DNA of 64,000 nucleotides, from NCBI RefSeq assembly GCF_000238255.3, contig NZ_CP011039.1, positions 2,839,001 to 2,903,000 on the forward strand. Reading direction: 5' to 3'. Both the position numbers and the translations under genes were made by a program. Below are positions 7,610 through 16,424 of the stretch, one piece after another. A model generated the notes under the pieces. It searched no databases and was not told the origin of the DNA. It was given only the letters and a program-made list of their open reading frames with translations. This DNA is from Pseudoalteromonas spongiae UST010723-006 (lineage in GTDB: Bacteria > Pseudomonadota > Gammaproteobacteria > Enterobacterales > Alteromonadaceae). The stretch's first letter is position 1; every line of letters begins with the position of its first letter.

Positions 7610-9685
7610 CTAAAATGTGAAACTAAAACCAACTGACGGGCGCATTTCAAAGTCATCGCTCTCTTCTTTCAAAATCAAGTCATCGGTTGACTGCACCTTT
7701 GCGTAATCAAGGTCAATATACGCCGTATTGTCTTTAGCGTATAAATTCATTACTTCTAAAATCAGCAACGCATCTAGCCCAAAGAAATCCGTTTTGCGTT
7801 CAAAGCGCAAATCTAAACGGTGATAAGCATCAAAACGCTCAGAGAATGGTTCGCCATATTCCGGTAAAAAATTCCCCTCAAATTCAGGGTTTTCACGCAC
7901 ACCTACAATAGGTGTGTAAGATTGACCACTGCGTGCTGTGAAGTTAAAGCCACCATTCCAGCGTTCGCTAATTTGGTAATTAAACACCATATTAAACACT
8001 AGCGGTGTGTCAGCATAGTAGTCTCGAGTGATATTACGGCGTTCATCCGTACGTTCACTTTTACCGTAACTTAAACTCATCCAGCCGTACCAACGGTCGG
8101 TTTTGTTTTTATTAATAAGTAAATCAACACCATAAGCTCTACCCGTTACATCGTTGCTATAACGTAAATGCTGATCCACATCGTTTGCAGTCAGTGCTAA
8201 AGGTAAATCGTCCATGGTTTTGTAATAGGTTTCAATTGACCAACTCCAGTCATCCGCCAAAAACTGCTGATAACCAACAACCGACTGATTTGCTGTTTGC
8301 GACTTTAAGTTGGGGTTACCTGTGTCTTCTAAAATCGTACCAATATCTTGCAGGCGATTGTAACTGCCATATTTAACCCACACTGATTGATCTTGATTAA
8401 TGTGATAGGTTAATCCTAAACGCGGGTGAGTAAACGACTCATCGCTGTAATCATTTTTTTGATGTTGTACGCCAATGTCGGCAATTAACGAGTCGGTTAT
8501 CGTGTATTGATAATTTGCGCCAATAAAGTAACTACCAATATCGACTTCTCGTTTACCTGCTATGCGCTCTCCTTTGGCAAGCTCGCAATCTGGATCTAAT
8601 TCTGTACAGACATAGAGAAAAGTATCATATTCATAGCTTATCGTTTTATCAAAATAAGCGGCATCAAATGTAAGTAAGTCATCACCTACCACATTTATAC
8701 TTACACGCCCTTTGTAGGTAAGTAGCTCTTCTTTTTCTTCTTCAAAATATCCCTTGGGTGTTAACTTGCTGCGCCCATAATCTAATCGACCCGAATGTGT
8801 TAACGAGCCAACCCCCACTTTTGCTTGATAACCTTTACCATAATGATCCCAAATAACATTTTGGCTATCGAAGGAACGCGCAAAATCTGCATCGCCTTGA
8901 AAGTCAGGATTCTTAAGTGATAAATCCGCGCGTTCACTAAAACTTGCTGCGGCACTGTCTTCTGCGCCAGTAAACAACACACTTAACACATTGTTGTTAT
9001 TAATATCCAAAACAAATTTGCTTTGGTAATCATAGTCATCGGGAGCATCGTTTATTGTAATGCCTGTGTTTTCGCCATCTTCGTCTTCAATTTCCTCACC
9101 TTCTGAGAAAAACAACGGAAGCGTACTTTTTCGCCCAGACAGATAAAATGAAATATCGTCGGTGATTGCACCTTCAACAAAAACCCCCGCTTTAAACATA
9201 GTAAAATCAAGCGTGGTTTTAATATCCTGATTTTTTGGGTTACGCAGTGTGACGTCAAACACCGCCCCAGTTGCATCACTAAAGCTAGTGCCATAGCCCG
9301 CAGAATAAAGGCGAAAGTCCTGCACCAAATACTTATTAAAAATCGAGCTGCCAAAGTCATGGAAAATATAGCCTGCAGGCATAAAGTCGACTTCAAAATA
9401 GTTATCATCTGGCGATGAGCCACGTACAGCGGGTTCACCCATTGAGCCTCCGGCTGCTACGACACCAGGCAATGCATATACAGCAAGCAAAGGATCACCC
9501 AAAGCACCCGGCATATTGATCAGCTTTTCAGCATCTTCGGTAATTTCAGTAAGTACACTTGAACGCTTCGATACTACTTGAATGCGTTCAATTTGTTCGC
9601 CTTTAACTTGTTCAGCCAAAGCATTAGTTGCAAATACACTCGTCACAGCCAGCGCGACTAAAGAGATCGGTTTAAATGAAGTCAT
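7610..9685 (-). CDS. TonB-dependent outer-membrane receptor, substrate unknown
   Basis: This 691-residue protein has a signal peptide (about residues 1-24, ending ALA-EQ). The plug domain begins near IERIQVVSKRSSV and contains LPGVVAAGG...PAVRGSSPDDN, and a beta-barrel follows that ends in aromatic SVGFSFTF, the usual C-terminal barrel signature. It imports an unidentified ligand across the outer membrane using TonB. It is shorter than siderophore receptors of the FecA or FpvA type, and no siderophore, cobalamin or heme gene lies beside it. Its position between rpsI and petABC is unusual. Own terminator downstream; promoter not identified. Confidence 0.85.
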   Translation of the reverse strand: MTSFKPISLVALAVTSVFATNALAEQVKGEQIERIQVVSKRSSVLTEITEDAEKLINMPGALGDPLLAVYALPGVVAAGGSMGEPAVRGSSPDDNYFEVDFMPAGYIFHDFGSSIFNKYLVQDFRLYSAGYGTSFSDATGAVFDVTLRNPKNQDIKTTLDFTMFKAGVFVEGAITDDISFYLSGRKSTLPLFFSEGEEIEDEDGENTGITINDAPDDYDYQSKFVLDINNNNVLSVLFTGAEDSAAASFSERADLSLKNPDFQGDADFARSFDSQNVIWDHYGKGYQAKVGVGSLTHSGRLDYGRSKLTPKGYFEEEKEELLTYKGRVSINVVGDDLLTFDAAYFDKTISYEYDTFLYVCTELDPDCELAKGERIAGKREVDIGSYFIGANYQYTITDSLIADIGVQHQKNDYSDESFTHPRLGLTYHINQDQSVWVKYGSYNRLQDIGTILEDTGNPNLKSQTANQSVVGYQQFLADDWSWSIETYYKTMDDLPLALTANDVDQHLRYSNDVTGRAYGVDLLINKNKTDRWYGWMSLSYGKSERTDERRNITRDYYADTPLVFNMVFNYQISERWNGGFNFTARSGQSYTPIVGVRENPEFEGNFLPEYGEPFSERFDAYHRLDLRFERKTDFFGLDALLILEVMNLYAKDNTAYIDLDYAKVQSTDDLILKEESDDFEMRPSVGFSFTF

Positions 9686-9858
9686 ATCACTTCCTTGATA
9701 CGGATTAGTTGAGTAAGAAGTTAACGCGGGAAATAATACCCATACTCTCTGTAAGTGACTGTGGGAAAATGTTGAGAAATGTAGGGTGCCGTAACAAAAC
9801 CGTTAAATAGTAATTTTTAAAAATAGTGACTTTCTGACAAACACGAATTTTAGGCAAT

Positions 9859-9887
9859 AAAAAACCCGAGTATAAACCCGGGTTTTG
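9859..9887 (-). terminator. Terminator of rplM-rpsI
   Basis: On the minus strand AAAACCCGGG, a loop of about six bases, CTCGGGTTTT and then further T form a GC-rich stem with a U tract. It is 23 bases beyond the rpsI stop and isolates the ribosomal operon from the TonB receptor gene. Confidence 0.85.
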
Positions 9888-9909
9888 TAATTCTTGTAAA
9901 CGTAAAAAA

Positions 9910-10299
9910 TTAACGTTTTGAGAATTGAGTGTTCTTACGTGCTTTCTTAAGACCCACTTTCTTACGCTCAACTTTACGAGCGTCGCGAGTAACGAAGCCA
10001 GCTTTACGAAGTGAAGAACGAAGAGACTCGTCAAACTCCATAAGCGCACGAGTAATACCGTGACGGATAGCACCCGCTTGACCAGTAGAACCACCACCTT
10101 CAACAGTGATGTAAAGGTCAAACTTTTCAGTCATTTCAACTAGCTCTAGTGGCTGACGAACAACCATGCGAGAAGTTTCGCGACCGAAGTATTCTTCGAT
10201 AGAACGTTGATTGATTACGATGTTGCCAGTACCTGGGCGTAAGAATACGCGAGCACTTGAACTTTTACGACGACCTGTACCGTAGTATTGATTTGCCAT
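9910..10299 (-). CDS. rpsI: Ribosomal protein uS9
   Basis: The 129-residue protein begins [20 protein letters not shown] and ends with the conserved basic tail finishing QFSKR, which reaches into the P site and touches tRNA in bacterial ribosomes. Length and sequence are standard for gammaproteobacterial S9. It lies 12 bases after rplM in the canonical rplM-rpsI operon. A larger reading frame in another phase overlaps it and is a shadow. Confidence 0.98.
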   Translation of the reverse strand: MANQYYGTGRRKSSSARVFLRPGTGNIVINQRSIEEYFGRETSRMVVRQPLELVEMTEKFDLYITVEGGGSTGQAGAIRHGITRALMEFDESLRSSLRKAGFVTRDARKVERKKVGLKKARKNTQFSKR

Positions 10300-10311
10300 G
10301 AGTTATGCTCC

Positions 10312-10740
10312 TTAAATGTCCAGTACTTGAGGCTGTTGAGCAACGTGTGCGTGCTCTGAACCTGCGTATACTTTTAGTTTACGGTACATTTCACGACCTA
10401 GAGGGCCTTTTGGTAACATACCTTTAACTGCTTTTTCGATGATCATTTCAGGCTTTTTAGCTTGAAGCTTATCGAAAGTGATAGACTTAAGACCACCTGG
10501 GAAACCAGTGTGAGCATAGTACATTTTATCAGTCGTCTTGTTACCTGTTACAGTAACTTTCTCAGCGTTAATAACGATGATGTAATCACCAGTATCTACG
10601 TGAGGAGTATATTCAGCTTTATGCTTACCGCGTAGACGGCGAGCGATTTCAGTAGCGATACGACCTAAAGTTTTGCCTTCAGCGTCAACTACGTACCAGT
10701 CACGTTTTACAGATTCTGGCTTAGCAACAAACGTTTTCAT
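10312..10740 (-). CDS. rplM: Ribosomal protein uL13
   Basis: The 142-residue protein [20 protein letters not shown] is a full-length uL13 and contains the conserved [17 protein letters not shown] stretch and [10 protein letters not shown] motif. It is an early-assembling 50S protein. In E. coli L13 represses its own operon through the rplM leader; the roughly 150-base leader here is compatible with this but does not prove it. First gene of rplM-rpsI. Confidence 0.98.
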   Translation of the reverse strand: MKTFVAKPESVKRDWYVVDAEGKTLGRIATEIARRLRGKHKAEYTPHVDTGDYIIVINAEKVTVTGNKTTDKMYYAHTGFPGGLKSITFDKLQAKKPEMIIEKAVKGMLPKGPLGREMYRKLKVYAGSEHAHVAQQPQVLDI

Positions 10741-10921
10741 TTATTAAAAATCCAATGTTTACAATTTAAAAACCACAAGCAGAAAAATTTCTGCTGCTCT
10801 ATTACACTTGCTTCAACCCCTTCGAGCTCAAGACTTAAAACCCTCAGCTGTGGCTAAACTAACCGAGGTAGAACGGTAAGTGGCGGACGCGGAGTATAGC
10901 AAGAGCTGGATAGTTTTTCTA
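10741..10921 (-). promoter_or_regulatory. rplM promoter and long 5' leader
   Basis: On the minus strand an extended -10 (TGCTATACT, with TATACT at 10898-10893) lies 17 bases from TAGAAA (10921-10916), a four-of-six -35. Transcription would begin near 10886, giving a leader of about 146 bases. The leader carries the palindrome AGCAGAAA/TTTCTGCT (10778-10795) close upstream of the start codon. This fits the known long, L13-regulated rplM leader of E. coli. The hexamers were seen in the sequence; regulation is inferred. Confidence 0.55.
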
Positions 10922-10974
10922 CTAATAATTTGAGGAAAATAAAGGTTTTTGGCTACTAGCATGGGGTTTGGTAG

Positions 10975-11460
10975 GATTTTGAAAGATTGAACAAAACCTC
11001 AGCATTTACTTCTTTGTATATTTATAAACCCCATCCATGGGGCTCATGTCACTTTTCTTTATTGCAAGGTCCCTCTTTACATCTAAAGACTGCCTACGGC
11101 ATTCTAATTTGCTCCCGACAAATTAGTGCTTCGCCAAAGATAAAGTAACCAAAAGAAAGGCGACCGTACAATCAAACTCGATCCTCAAAGTAGCTTTTAA
11201 TTTAAAGATAAACGTCATAAATCGATATCCCTATCTCAGTATGACTTACTCGACACGCTCCGCTTCCTGTCTCGTATTGTTAATTAAAACCTACTTTTAA
11301 GGTTGGTTAAAACGGAATTACTAGCCGAAACTTGTTCGTTTCAAGACACTATTCACCCAAGCCTAAGCATGGCTTGCTCGACCGCTTCGCTCCCTGTCTC
11401 ACATTATTCATTTAAATCCCTTTTTCAGGCTTGATTAAAGGGTTCTAGGATAATATCCCC
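10975..11460. repeat. Mosaic intergenic repeat block, left copy set
   Basis: No credible gene lies here. Read on the minus strand, two diverged units follow each other. Unit A (about 11445-11345) carries CCTGAAAAAGGG, TGAATAATG and GACAGGGAGCGAAGCG. Unit B (about 11310-11160) carries AACCTTAAAAGTAGGTT, GACAGGAAGCGGAGCG, GACGTTTATC and GAGTTTGATTGTACGG. Unit B also resembles a plus-strand copy at 12150-12250. Further along are a CCCCAT/ATGGGG palindrome (near 11030-11043) and a stretch ending TTTGGCGAAGC. I read this as a non-coding, diverged dispersed repeat family. Confidence 0.6.
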
Positions 11461-11467
11461 ATCAGAA

Positions 11468-12010
11468 TTATTGTTTAATCGTTACATCTTCTTCGTTTAA
11501 ATCTATGTCATAAACTGTACTTATTGCATCAGACTTGGTACAAACATGTCTTACCGCTCTTGTATGAATCGTGGGGCCCTTTTTACAAGTAATATTTTGC
11601 GCTTTCATACCGTATCGTCGAATATATTCATTAACAATAGAATCAATTTCACTTTTCATTTGAACGGGAGCCGCTTCGTAAAACTGTCGATATTGCTCTG
11701 ACCATTCTTCAGTCTCAACTTCAGTTGCTACACCTAACCACCCCATTCCAATAAGTGTTGATTGCGGAACATGCTGCCCCTTGAGAAACATAAAAGCTAG
11801 AGTGTATTGTGAACCTTTATATCCCCAAGCCGCAGGCTTATTTAATAATCTTAAAGCATTTTCATAATCACCCTTCTGGTAACTTTGAATGCCGTTTATT
11901 TCCATCAACTCAAGTGATAACTGTGATTCCGTTTGAATACTTGCTGAGTTGTTAGACTTGCACCCTGACAAAATCAATAAACAGATACTAGCGAATAAAT
12001 AACGATTCAT
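11468..12010 (-). CDS. Lipoprotein with Sel1/TPR-like repeat, function unknown
   Basis: This 180-residue protein has a lipoprotein signal with lipobox LSGC and Cys17. The segment from about residue 40 to 95 (GIQSYQKGDYENALRLL, then KGSQYTLAFMFLKGQHVPQ and GMGWLGVA) has the helical-pair spacing of Sel1-like repeats. The C-terminal part has two Cys (near CKKGPTIHTRAVRHVC) that could pair. I do not recognise a named family. It stands alone between two repeat-rich non-coding blocks, so it may be an accessory gene. Sel1 proteins usually mediate protein contacts; no partner is visible. Confidence 0.7.
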   Translation of the reverse strand: MNRYLFASICLLILSGCKSNNSASIQTESQLSLELMEINGIQSYQKGDYENALRLLNKPAAWGYKGSQYTLAFMFLKGQHVPQSTLIGMGWLGVATEVETEEWSEQYRQFYEAAPVQMKSEIDSIVNEYIRRYGMKAQNITCKKGPTIHTRAVRHVCTKSDAISTVYDIDLNEEDVTIKQ

Positions 12011-12121
12011 TGAATTTAAATCCCTTTCTAGTTTTTAACCGCAAAATTTTAACTACTTATTTAAAATATTCAAATATTAATCAACCAGTTAGTTAAACTG
12101 ATTGGCTGCATTATAGACAAT

Positions 12122-12465
12122 CATTATTCACCGGGGTTTTTAGCCCCTTAAATCAAACCTGAAAATGAGGTTTTAAGTGAATAATGCGCGACAGGGATGT
12201 TGCTTGATGGCGTTTATGTTCACAATTAAAACTTATTTGAAGATAGGTTTGATTTCGGGGCGCCGAGGGGTTCCAAGGGGAGGCCGGCGTTAGCTTCCCT
12301 TTGGCTGCCGTCGCCAGCGCGGCAGACATGGTTTCAGTAAACTCAATTGCCCAGACGTGATTCTTTAGTCCATTGCTATGAAACAAGTTCAGAACGACAC
12401 AACAAAGTAAGACTAACCTCCCACTTCCACAACAAAATAAACTACCGTACAATCAAACACTCACC
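12122..12465. repeat. Mosaic intergenic repeat block, right (inverted) copy
   Basis: No credible gene lies here. CATTATTCAC (12122-12131) and GTGAATAATG (12177-12186) form a perfect 10-bp inverted repeat that encloses GGGG/CCCC (12133-12147) and AACCT/AGGTT (12156-12172) stems. The sequence continues with GACAGGGA, GGCGTTTATG and GGTTTGATTTCGG, matching in plus orientation the minus-strand units at 11160-11450. A GC-rich tail (12256-12330) follows. ACCGTACAATCAAAC occurs at 12444-12458 and also at 11163-11177. A minus-strand reading frame across the block has no start signal and is rejected. Confidence 0.6.
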
Positions 12466-12521
12466 CAGCAACCTCCCCTGTATTGCTACACACATAAAAT
12501 AATCACCATAAGAAAAAGATC

Positions 12522-13079
12522 ATGTATTTAAAATCACTGCATACAGCAATACTATTTTCAAGCTCTGCGCTTTACGCTGGGCAAACCCTCGATGCAAGCC
12601 AATGGCGCTATGCAGTAGACCCGCACGGCAGTACTGCAAGTTATGAAAAGCCCTTAGTTAAAGAAGAGTATGTGGGGATTGCTTTCAACCGAGTACCCCG
12701 CGTTGATGCACAGAATAATTCGTGGGTAGAGTTAATTTACGATCTGCCGAATAAATCATTAAACGACATTGCGAATATTGAACTAACCTACCAAAGCGAC
12801 AAACCGCTTGTGGTTAAGTTATCGCAGAAGGATTATGGTGGAAAAGGTGATAAAAGCTATGCACACTATCAAACGCTTTTGCCAAGCGCTAATCAATGGC
12901 AAACGCACACTCTGACCTTAGATGATTTCAACCGCCCAGAATGGACGCCAAGCTGGTCAAAGGATAAAGGCATTATAAAAGCCAATGTTTCTGCACTTTA
13001 TTTTGTGCCAAATCTAACCGATGAGAAAGGCGGTAACGCCTGGGTAAAAATAAAAAGCGTAAAGTTGAATCAAGAATAA
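12522..13079 (+). CDS. Small secreted protein, possible carbohydrate-binding fold
   Basis: This 185-residue protein has a signal peptide (cleavage probably after ALYA, about residue 19). The rest is beta-rich, with WVELIYDLPNKSLNDIANIELTYQSDKPLVVKLSQKDY and WQTHTLTLDDFNRPEW. That pattern recalls the jelly-roll modules of CBM11/CIA30-type or galactose-binding-like domains, in which the WxxxTLxLxDF element is common. No catalytic motif is present. It stands alone in plus orientation, upstream of a bidirectional terminator shared with zapE. The family call is from pattern memory and is tentative; the gene itself is well supported. Confidence 0.7.
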   Translation: MYLKSLHTAILFSSSALYAGQTLDASQWRYAVDPHGSTASYEKPLVKEEYVGIAFNRVPRVDAQNNSWVELIYDLPNKSLNDIANIELTYQSDKPLVVKLSQKDYGGKGDKSYAHYQTLLPSANQWQTHTLTLDDFNRPEWTPSWSKDKGIIKANVSALYFVPNLTDEKGGNAWVKIKSVKLNQE

Positions 13080-13088
13080 ATAGTATTG

Positions 13089-13120
13089 AGAAGCGAGATC
13101 GTCATATCTCGCTTCTTTTT
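13089..13120. terminator. Bidirectional terminator between the secreted protein gene and zapE
   Basis: AGAAGCGAGAT (13089-13099) and ATCTCGCTTCT (13106-13116) form a perfect 11-bp stem followed by TTTTT on the plus strand. It lies 10 bases past the plus-strand stop and 6 bases past the zapE stop on the minus strand. Confidence 0.85.
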
Positions 13121-13125
13121 ATAGA

Positions 13126-14220
13126 TTAAGCTAAGTGCTCGCGCCCTAAATACTCTAAGCTTTGCATTTCTTGTAAGCGGCTGATACAGCGCTTAAATTC
13201 AAAGTCTAAAATACCACCAGTATAAAGCTCTTCTAATGGTGCAATCGCTGAAATGATTAAAGTTACATTACGCTCATAGAACTCATCAACTAAAGCAATA
13301 AAACGGCGCGCTGCGTCGTCATTAGCATGTTCCGACCCCATATGAATTACATTTGATAGCAACACAGTATGATAAATACGACTGAGTTCCATGTAATCTA
13401 CTTGGCTACGCGCAGTTTCACATAACTCGCTAAATTCGAACATCACTATGCTGTCAGCTTCTTTGCGCGTCGTAAGGTTACGTCCCTCAATTTCAATCAC
13501 CTTATCTAAGCAACCGGCTTCAGGTGATAATTTATCGAAATACTCAAATAAATTTTTATCTGCTTGTGCATCTAAAGGGCTGTGATAGATTTCTGCTTGC
13601 TCAAGTGTACGCAAACGGTAATCAATGCCCGAATCAACATTAACCACCTCAGTATTCGCATTAACTAAATCAATTGCTGGCAAAAAGCGAGCACGCTGTA
13701 AACCATTGCGATAGAGCTCATCAGGCACAATATTGGATGTAGCAACGAGTACTATGCCGCGCTTAAACAGCTCTTGCATTAAACCGCCCAATAGCATAGC
13801 GTCGGTAATATCTTGCACAAAAAACTCATCAAAGCAGATGATATCCGCTTCGCTTTTAAATTTATCAGCAACTTTTTCAAGCGGATCTTTTACGTCTTTT
13901 AGCTGCTTTAATTCATCATGTACACGGTGCATAAAACGGTGAAAGTGCACTCGCATTTTGCGCTCAAACGGCAGCGAATCAAAAAACGTATCAACCAAAT
14001 AAGTCTTACCACGCCCAACCCCGCCCCAAAAATACAAGCCTTTGATCGGCTTTACTTCTTGTTTTGAAAAAAGGCTGGCAAAAAAGCCTTTTTTAGCCGG
14101 TGGCTGTGCAGTTAAATCGTCGTACAAACGTTGCAAATGACGCACTGCATTTTCCTGCGCAGCATCGTGGTGGAAGTCATCGCGAGTTAAATCTTGTTGA
14201 TATTTTTGCCAAGGGGTCAT
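13126..14220 (-). CDS. zapE: ZapE, cell division ATPase of the AFG1 family
   Basis: This 364-residue protein has an AAA+ core with the P loop GGVGRGKTYLVD (about residues 66-77), the Walker B ICFDEFFVQDITDA and sensor-1 VATSNIVPDEL. E. coli ZapE is about 375 aa, interacts with FtsZ at the constricting ring and matters under heat and low oxygen. It is divergent from zapG, the normal order with degQ-degS beyond. The intergenic space of 106 bases must hold both promoters. Confidence 0.95.
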   Translation of the reverse strand: MTPWQKYQQDLTRDDFHHDAAQENAVRHLQRLYDDLTAQPPAKKGFFASLFSKQEVKPIKGLYFWGGVGRGKTYLVDTFFDSLPFERKMRVHFHRFMHRVHDELKQLKDVKDPLEKVADKFKSEADIICFDEFFVQDITDAMLLGGLMQELFKRGIVLVATSNIVPDELYRNGLQRARFLPAIDLVNANTEVVNVDSGIDYRLRTLEQAEIYHSPLDAQADKNLFEYFDKLSPEAGCLDKVIEIEGRNLTTRKEADSIVMFEFSELCETARSQVDYMELSRIYHTVLLSNVIHMGSEHANDDAARRFIALVDEFYERNVTLIISAIAPLEELYTGGILDFEFKRCISRLQEMQSLEYLGREHLA

Positions 14221-14326
14221 GATAAATACAAAGCGTTACTGAAATTTTGATGTAAAATATTAACACGAGCGCAATCAAAGCGTATATTTAAACTATCTAT
14301 TTTAAAAAATTATAAGGCTTTATAGT

Positions 14327-14785
14327 ATGAGTACAGCCATTTGGATCACCCTATTAGTAGTCACTGCCGTTGCTAGCTTTTTTATCGGAAGCCTAATTAC
14401 CAAACGTCAATACGAACATGATGAGCTCGAAAAAGAAGTAGAAAAAGCACAAGGTGACCTTGAGCAATTTAAACAAGATGTGGCCGACCATGTTGCTCAC
14501 ACCAATAAACTTGTTAATAAAATGCAAGACAGCTACGTACAGCTAGTTAAGCATATGGAAGAAACTAACAAGTTATTAGTTGCTGAAAAAAACGTTGAAG
14601 TCGTACCTTTCTTCTCACAAGAAGCTAACGAGATTTTGTCTGAGACACGTAATAACGACAAAACTCGCTCTGAGTTATTAGCACGAAACGCTGAATTACA
14701 AGCAGCACCAGCCGACTTTGTCACTGGCGAATCGGGCATTTTTAGAGGTAACAGCTCAGAAAACAAGCAAACAGAAAGTGCTTAA
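14327..14785 (+). CDS. zapG: ZapG (YhcB, DUF1043), inner-membrane division/envelope protein
   Basis: This 152-residue protein has a single N-terminal membrane segment (WITLLVVTAVASFFIGSLI) and then a long coiled coil (about residues 25-90) with QDSYVQLVKHMEETNKLL, the conserved DUF1043 core. The C-terminal tail is polar and probably disordered. YhcB/ZapG is linked to cell elongation, division and envelope homeostasis in E. coli. Position between zapE (divergent) and degQ is the usual one. AAGG lies nine bases before the ATG. Confidence 0.92.
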   Translation: MSTAIWITLLVVTAVASFFIGSLITKRQYEHDELEKEVEKAQGDLEQFKQDVADHVAHTNKLVNKMQDSYVQLVKHMEETNKLLVAEKNVEVVPFFSQEANEILSETRNNDKTRSELLARNAELQAAPADFVTGESGIFRGNSSENKQTESA

Positions 14786-14897
14786 TCGCATCTTGATGAA
14801 CTTTTTTTTGACCCCATAGTCATTATAAGTAACTGGCTGGTTTGCCGCTAACAACAAAAAGCAAATCAGCTACCCTTTTGATTTAAGGAGCGTTATT

Positions 14898-16268
14898 TTG
14901 ACTATGAAAACTAAATTTACCGTTTTAAGTGCAGCAATACTATCTGCAACTATTTTAGTTTCACCGGCAATTAGCCATGCAAAATTACCTGTTTCGGTTA
15001 ACGGACAACAACTGCCAACGCTAGCGCCTATGCTAGAACGTGTGACCCCCGGTGTTGTAAGTATTCGCGTCTCTGGTTCAAAACAAGTACGCCAACGCGT
15101 TGACCCGTTTGATTTCTTTTTTGGTAACCCGCAGCGCCAACCCCGCGCCGAAAAACGCCCGTTTAGTGGCTTAGGCTCTGGCGTAATTATCGACGCAAAA
15201 GACGGTCATATCGTTACCAACAACCATGTTATTCAAGACGCTGAAAAAATTATTGTAACCTTACAAGATGGCCGCGAATTTGAAGCCAAGTTAGTTGGTA
15301 GCGATCCTCAGTCTGATATCGCATTACTTGAAGTAGAAGGCGATGATTTAACTGAAGTAAAACTGGCTGATTCAGACGAACTACGTGTCGGTGATTTTTC
15401 AGTGGCGATTGGTAACCCATTTGGGCTAAGCCATACAGTAACTTCAGGCATAGTAAGTGCGCTTGGTCGCTCGGGCTTAAACATTGAAGGTTACGAAGAC
15501 TTTATTCAAACCGATGCGGCAATTAACCAAGGTAACTCTGGCGGTGCACTGGTAAATTTAAACGGTCAACTAATCGGTATTAACACTGCAATTTTAGGCG
15601 CTTCTGGCGGTAACGTTGGTATTGGTTTTGCGATTCCATCAAACATGATGAAAAGTCTTGTAGACCAAATTTTAGAGTTCGGTGAAGTTCGTCGCGGTAG
15701 CTTAGGTATTCGCGGTGGTGATGTGAATGCAGGCGTAGCGGAAGCATTTGACCTAGAAACCAAACAGGGCGCTTTCGTAAACGCGGTTGATGAAGATAGC
15801 CCTGCTGAAAAAGCAGGTTTAAAGGTGAATGACGTAATCACCAGTATCGATGGTAAGAAAATCCATAGTTTCTTAGAGCTACGCAGTAAAATCGCAACCG
15901 CTGGCGAAGGTAAAACGGTTAAGTTAGGAATTATTCGTGACGGCAAGAGCAAAACCGTTAAGGTTAAACTAGGCGGGATATCAGATGTTGCAACCTCGGC
16001 AGATAAACTACATCGCAATTTAACGGGTGCAACGCTAGAAGCCGGCGAAACGAGCGATGGTAAAGAAGGTGTGTTGATTAAATCGATTGATTCTAACCGT
16101 GCTCCAGCTGCACGCGTAGGGTTAGAGGAAGGCGATGTAATCTTAATGGTTAACCGCACCCGTGTAGATTCTGTGCGCGACTTAACCAAGGCAGTTGAAG
16201 ATGTACAAGGTTATATTTTCCTACGAGTTCAACGTGGTTCTCGTATTTTTAACGTACAAATTCAGTAA
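14898..16268 (+). CDS. degQ: DegQ-type periplasmic serine protease with two PDZ domains
   Basis: The 456-residue HtrA protein has a signal peptide (to about residue 28). A trypsin-like domain follows with catalytic His110, Asp140 and Ser214 (in QGNSGGAL), then PDZ1 (about 265-355) and PDZ2 (about 375-455). It degrades or chaperones misfolded envelope proteins. The start at TTG 14898 has AAGGAG (14885-14890) seven bases upstream; ATG 14904 is the alternative and changes only two residues. It precedes degS, as in other Gammaproteobacteria, but a strong terminator separates them. DegP is the alternative name; the linked degS favours DegQ. Confidence 0.93.
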   Translation: MTMKTKFTVLSAAILSATILVSPAISHAKLPVSVNGQQLPTLAPMLERVTPGVVSIRVSGSKQVRQRVDPFDFFFGNPQRQPRAEKRPFSGLGSGVIIDAKDGHIVTNNHVIQDAEKIIVTLQDGREFEAKLVGSDPQSDIALLEVEGDDLTEVKLADSDELRVGDFSVAIGNPFGLSHTVTSGIVSALGRSGLNIEGYEDFIQTDAAINQGNSGGALVNLNGQLIGINTAILGASGGNVGIGFAIPSNMMKSLVDQILEFGEVRRGSLGIRGGDVNAGVAEAFDLETKQGAFVNAVDEDSPAEKAGLKVNDVITSIDGKKIHSFLELRSKIATAGEGKTVKLGIIRDGKSKTVKVKLGGISDVATSADKLHRNLTGATLEAGETSDGKEGVLIKSIDSNRAPAARVGLEEGDVILMVNRTRVDSVRDLTKAVEDVQGYIFLRVQRGSRIFNVQIQ

Positions 16269-16305
16269 TCTCTGCGGTTCAAAAAATCATACACCTTGCT
16301 AATCC

Positions 16306-16336
16306 AAACGCCCAAAGTAATTTGGGCGTTTTTTTA
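16306..16336 (+). terminator. Terminator after degQ
   Basis: AAACGCCCAAA (16306-16316), loop GTAA and TTTGGGCGTTT (16321-16331), followed by more T, form an 11-bp stem. It indicates that degS has its own promoter. Confidence 0.9.
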
Positions 16337-16424
16337 TGGATTAGTGTAAAAACCTGCAACTTGCCGAATAGTCATATTCTTGCCACAATAAACACCCTTT
16401 GAAAATAATAATTAACGGCGCAGC

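Noticed and set aside
9705..10121. 138-codon minus-strand frame overlapping rpsI
   Set aside because: It reads rpsI in another phase and continues through the rpsI terminator; rpsI itself is unmistakable.
12153..12452. 99-codon minus-strand frame in the right repeat block
   Set aside because: The frame covers the repeat, has no SD and its sequence is explained by the GC-rich repeat tail.
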